Shown here piece by piece: positions 61,136 to 64,000 of a DNA stretch of 64,000 nucleotides. Origin of the DNA: JADJPO01 sp963750395 (GTDB lineage Bacteria; Actinomycetota; Actinomycetes; Actinomycetales; Kineosporiaceae); the NCBI GenBank assembly GCA_963750395.1, contig CAVVQM010000010.1, forward strand, positions 62,001-126,000. Reading direction: 5' to 3'. Below the pieces are notes generated by a model. It was not told where the DNA came from and did no database searches. It was given only the letters and a program-made list of their open reading frames with translations. Each line of letters begins with the position of its first letter. Positions within the stretch are counted from its first letter, which is position 1. Position numbers and translations under genes: made by a program.

Positions 61136-62445
61136 CCCATCACCGAGAAACTGCTCTGCGCGGTGATCGGACGCAGCCGGCTGAACGTGGCCAGGTCGAC
61201 CTCGATCCCGGTGTGCGGCAGCGTCATACGCACGGGGTGGACGTCGTGGTCCCGCCCGTTCTCGCAGGCCTCGACGATCGCCCGCAGATAGGTGCCCACC
61301 AGGGGTGCGTTCTTGAACTGGTTGCCGCTCGTCCCGATGGCGACGTAGAAGCCCGGCAGGTCGGTCCGGTCGTAGATCGGGATCCAGTCGTCGGCCACGT
61401 CGTAGACGGCGGCGATGCCACGCGGCGTGTTCGGCACGCCCAGCTCGGGCATTCGCCGGGCCGCCCGGTACAGCTGGGCGCGGTACACCTCGGCGCTCGG
61501 TTGGGGGGCGTAGCGGTCCGGGTCGTCCAGCCAGTGCAGTTCGTCGCAGGCCGGTTCCGTGCCGCCCACCAGGAGGTCCGAGGACAACGTGGCACGGAAG
61601 TAGCTGCCGAGGTCGAGGTCGGCGACCAGCGGCCCGGGACCGGTCGGCGGACTGTACCCGGAGGGTGCGGGTACCGTGTGGGCCTCCACCCGCAGGGGCC
61701 GGGTGCGCACCGCGAACTCCTGGCCCACGCCGGCCATGGCGTTGACCCGGCCCGAGGCGGGGCCGGCCACATTGACGACGACAGGGGCCGAGATCCGCTG
61801 CCCTGCGGACAGCGTCACGCCGCTCACCCGACCACCGGCGGTCTCGACCCCGGTGACGGTGGCGTGGAAACGGAAGGAGGCGCCGAGGCGGGCCGCGGCC
61901 GTCGCCAGGTTGTGCGCCGCGTAGGAGGGGTCGTCGACGAAACCGGCGTCCGGGGTCCAGTAGCCGCCGACCTCGCCGTCGGGTTCGTCCCAGAACTCCT
62001 CGCTGTCAACCGGTTTGGGCGGATAGTGCCGGGCCGGGTCGATGTGCGGCATCCGCCGGCGGATGGTGGCGGCGTCCCAGACCTCATAGGGGACGCCGAC
62101 ACCGTCGAACAGGGCCAGGACCTTCGCCGGATCGTGGCTGGGCGAGTCCAGACACAGGGCGCCGGTCCGCCAGAACCTGGCCAACCCGCCGTCCTCGTCA
62201 CGTCCCCCGAGGAACTGCTCCCAGCGCGCCCAGTCGTGCTGGGACTCCCAGGCGGTGGCCACCCCGGCATGGGTGGAGTAGTTGAACCGGATGATCGCCG
62301 ACGAGGCGGACGTGGACCCCTGCCCGGGACCCCCGGCCCGCTCGAGGACGATCACGTCGTGCCCGGCGCCGGCCATCGCGTGGGCGAGGGAGCACCCGAT
62401 GATCCCTGCTCCGATCACCACGACGTCCGCGGTCCCGTTCACCAC
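61132..62445 (-). CDS. FAD-dependent oxidoreductase, DAO family
   Basis: 437 residues. VVVIGAGIIGCSLAHAMAGA is the FAD loop; GSTSASSAIIRFNYSTH and the C-terminal VAIGTSGNQFKNAPLVGTYL fit amine or amino-acid oxidases of the DAO superfamily such as sarcosine oxidase. It shares an overlap with the DMGDH-like gene and is likely another step in the same N-methyl amine pathway. It starts with two successive GTG codons. Confidence 0.85.
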   Translation of the reverse strand: MVNGTADVVVIGAGIIGCSLAHAMAGAGHDVIVLERAGGPGQGSTSASSAIIRFNYSTHAGVATAWESQHDWARWEQFLGGRDEDGGLARFWRTGALCLDSPSHDPAKVLALFDGVGVPYEVWDAATIRRRMPHIDPARHYPPKPVDSEEFWDEPDGEVGGYWTPDAGFVDDPSYAAHNLATAAARLGASFRFHATVTGVETAGGRVSGVTLSAGQRISAPVVVNVAGPASGRVNAMAGVGQEFAVRTRPLRVEAHTVPAPSGYSPPTGPGPLVADLDLGSYFRATLSSDLLVGGTEPACDELHWLDDPDRYAPQPSAEVYRAQLYRAARRMPELGVPNTPRGIAAVYDVADDWIPIYDRTDLPGFYVAIGTSGNQFKNAPLVGTYLRAIVEACENGRDHDVHPVRMTLPHTGIEVDLATFSRLRPITAQSSFSVMG

Positions 62446-62564
62446 CTGGGCCTCCCAGGCTCGACCGGCGGCCCGAGGGCCATTGGCCGCTTTCTACCAA
62501 CAACACCCGGTCCCCGCCAGAGGGAAGACCACGACGGCTCGGCCCGGACGGTCGGACCGCCCGA

Positions 62565-63410
62565 TCAGAGGAGGCGGGTGATCTGCACGCCCACGAACAA
62601 CTGCGAGTTCGCCGTCCCCGCGTAGACACCCTTGAGCGGCGGCACATCGGAGTAGTCCCGGCCTCGCGCCACCAGGACGTGGTCGGTGGTGACCGGCCCG
62701 AGGTGGGTGGGGTCGAAGGCGATCCAGTCACCGGCCCACCACTCGATCCAGGCGTGGCTCTCCGCCTCGACAACCTGCTTCAGCGGCTCCTCGCTGTCCG
62801 GGTGGAGGTAGCCGGAGACGTACCGCGCCGGGATGCCCAGGGCCCGCAGCGCGCCCAGCGCGACGTGGGCGAAGTCCTGGCAGACTCCCCGGCCCGCGCT
62901 CCAGACCTCGGTGGCCGGGGTCCGCACCGAGGTGAACCCGCCGGCGTAGGTCATCTTCTCGCCCAGAGCCGAGCAGATGGCGCTCGCGGCGTCGTGGGGG
63001 CTGCGGTTCGCGGCCGTCTGCCGGGCAAGGTCGACGACCTCCTCGGGGGGGTCGCTCAGCGGCGTCTGGACCAGGAACTCGTGCAGGCGGTCGCGGGTCC
63101 CCGCCTCGCGCAACCGGTCCCAGGTCGCGTCCGGACGGACGGGGACCCCGGAGAACACCTCGACCGTGGAGGTGCTCCTCACGGTCAGCTCCTCGTGCGG
63201 GGACAGGACGTCGAAGGCAGTGACCAGCGTCCCCCAGTAGTCGGTGAACCGATGGCGCCAGGTGACCGGGTTGATGTCGATCGTCTCGTCCAGCAGCGCC
63301 TGACCGACGGTGGTCAACGGCGTCATCCGGGCCTCGTTGTAGGAGGCGTGCACCTGCTCCCCGTAGCGGTAGCCGGTCGTGTGCACGATGAGAAAGCGCT
63401 GCGTACTCAT
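62565..63410 (-). CDS. Transglutaminase-like cysteine protease family protein
   Basis: 281 residues. N-terminal beta domain (FLIVHTTGYRYGEQVHASYN), then the transglutaminase core with the catalytic triad: Cys in GRGVCQDFAHV, His in ESHAWIEWWAG and Asp in IAFDPTHLGP. The start overlaps the alpha-E gene by 4 bp. In bacteria this pair, often with an ATP-grasp gene, forms a conserved operon of unknown function thought to make or process a peptide. Confidence 0.9.
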   Translation of the reverse strand: MSTQRFLIVHTTGYRYGEQVHASYNEARMTPLTTVGQALLDETIDINPVTWRHRFTDYWGTLVTAFDVLSPHEELTVRSTSTVEVFSGVPVRPDATWDRLREAGTRDRLHEFLVQTPLSDPPEEVVDLARQTAANRSPHDAASAICSALGEKMTYAGGFTSVRTPATEVWSAGRGVCQDFAHVALGALRALGIPARYVSGYLHPDSEEPLKQVVEAESHAWIEWWAGDWIAFDPTHLGPVTTDHVLVARGRDYSDVPPLKGVYAGTANSQLFVGVQITRLL

Positions 63411-64000
63411 GACGCGTCCTCCACCCAGGACGTGGTCGCCACCCGCGGGAAGTAACGCCGCGAGACCGCGTCGCTGGCCCGCGAGATGGCTTCCTGAACC
63501 CGCTCCATCTGGTGCGGCAGGTCCTCCATCACGTGCGAGAACTCGCGGTACTCCAAGCTGGTCCGGATCCGCCCGAGCAGCCGCCGCCCAGGATCGGCGA
63601 ACCCCACCCGCTCCAACGGCGGAGCCAGCTCCTCCAGGATCTCCTCGGCCTGCACCAGGGAGTGCAGCACCGAACGGGGGAACAGCCGGTCCAGCAGGAT
63701 GAACTCCGCCGCCCGGGAGTCCGAGGCCACGCCGCGGTAGGTGCGCAGGTAGCTCTCGTAGGCACCGCAGGAACGCAGCAGGGTCGTCCAGGACGGCACC
63801 GCTGCCGAGATCGTGGACGTCGCCACCAACCGCGCGGTCATGTCCGCCCGCTCCATGGACCGGCCCAGGACCAGGAAGCGCCAGGCGTCGTCCCTGCTCA
63901 TCGTCTCGTCGGCGATACCCGCGACCAACGCGGCCCGTTCGCGGACCCAGGCGAAGAACTCGTGCGTCGTGGTCGTCGAGTCGCGCACCCGGTTCACGTT
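63407..64000 (-). CDS. Alpha-E domain protein (N-terminus beyond window)
   Basis: C-terminal 196 or so residues of an alpha-helical Alpha-E protein: HEFFAWVRERAALVAGIADE, FLVLGRSMERADMTARLVAT and a final helix RYFPRVATTSWVEDAS. The ERADMTARL motif is diagnostic. The frame runs off the window edge. It partners the transglutaminase-like gene, and the ATP-grasp gene is expected beyond the edge. Confidence 0.9.
   Translation of the reverse strand, partial: NVNRVRDSTTTTHEFFAWVRERAALVAGIADETMSRDDAWRFLVLGRSMERADMTARLVATSTISAAVPSWTTLLRSCGAYESYLRTYRGVASDSRAAEFILLDRLFPRSVLHSLVQAEEILEELAPPLERVGFADPGRRLLGRIRTSLEYREFSHVMEDLPHQMERVQEAISRASDAVSRRYFPRVATTSWVEDAS

Noticed and set aside
1..64000. tRNA, rRNA, IS elements, prophage or attachment sites
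   Set aside because: I saw no cloverleaf, rRNA segment, transposase or integrase motif, or flanking direct repeats. A dedicated tRNA or IS search was not possible here.

Overview
The window is 64 kb of very GC-rich DNA (roughly 70% by eye) with dense, overlapping genes, many GTG starts and the gene order typical of an Actinomycetota chromosome: glyS, znuABC-zur, uppS, recO, leuA, era-corC-ybeY-phoH-HIT-rsmE-dnaJ-hrcA, DUF3097, hemW, lepA. An iniBAC-like locus, a CIRCE element and SoxR, Crp/GlxR and Zur type sites fit the same phylum. I cannot name the genus. I see no rRNA, tRNA, IS element, prophage or CRISPR array, and no gene-free stretch longer than about 300 bases.

Layout. 1-2.2 kb: an ECF sigma, anti-sigma and ABC ATPase operon cut by the window edge. 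2.2-4.6 kb: DUF1801, glycyl-tRNA synthetase, ABM monooxygenase-like protein. 4.6-7.9 kb: zinc uptake operon znuA-znuC-znuB-zur behind one consensus promoter that overlaps a Zur box. 7.9-11.2 kb: uppS, satP, recO, phosphoribosyltransferase. 11.2-13.8 kb: drug-type ABC exporter. 13.9-23.9 kb: the most distinctive region, with a LuxR regulator like IniR, an IniB-type repeat protein, two dynamin-like GTPases (IniA/IniC-like), a small acidic protein on the other strand and a membrane-anchored Hsp70. 24.0-27.3 kb: a flavoprotein fused to a PLP decarboxylase-fold enzyme, preceded by a 37-codon ORF. 27.4-29.3 kb: leuA with a leucine-codon leader peptide. 29.4-31.7 kb: soxR and a divergent SDR plus queA-like pair under a SoxR-type promoter. 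31.7-39.9 kb: core GTPase, ribosome-maturation and chaperone genes. 39.9-48.0 kb: ABC-2 exporter, DUF4870, hemW, gpsA, MOSC, lepA, hydrolase. 48.3-54.9 kb: a peptide/opine-type ABC importer with many frameshifts, then an IclR regulator. 54.8-57.1 kb: divergent ClC channel and MarR regulator. 57.1-62.4 kb: MttB-family methyltransferase, dimethylglycine dehydrogenase-like enzyme and a second FAD oxidoreductase, together a likely N-methyl amine or betaine catabolic set. 62.5-64 kb: transglutaminase-like and alpha-E proteins.

How they work together. The ini-type cluster is the best candidate for an under-described system. A stress-responsive regulator, a repetitive Asp/Asn-rich protein, two dynamin-like GTPases and an Hsp70 with a transmembrane anchor suggest a membrane-remodelling and surveillance module. 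A G-tract/C-tract dyad (GGGGGACA, A or T, then CCCC) occurs upstream of both iniB and the Hsp70 gene and could be the shared operator.

Caution. Several genes (uppS, iniA, hsp70, the FAD-PLP gene, all opp genes, the DMGDH gene) read through only if single bases are removed. Nearly all are one-base insertions, so sequencing error is more likely than decay, but this cannot be settled from the sequence alone.
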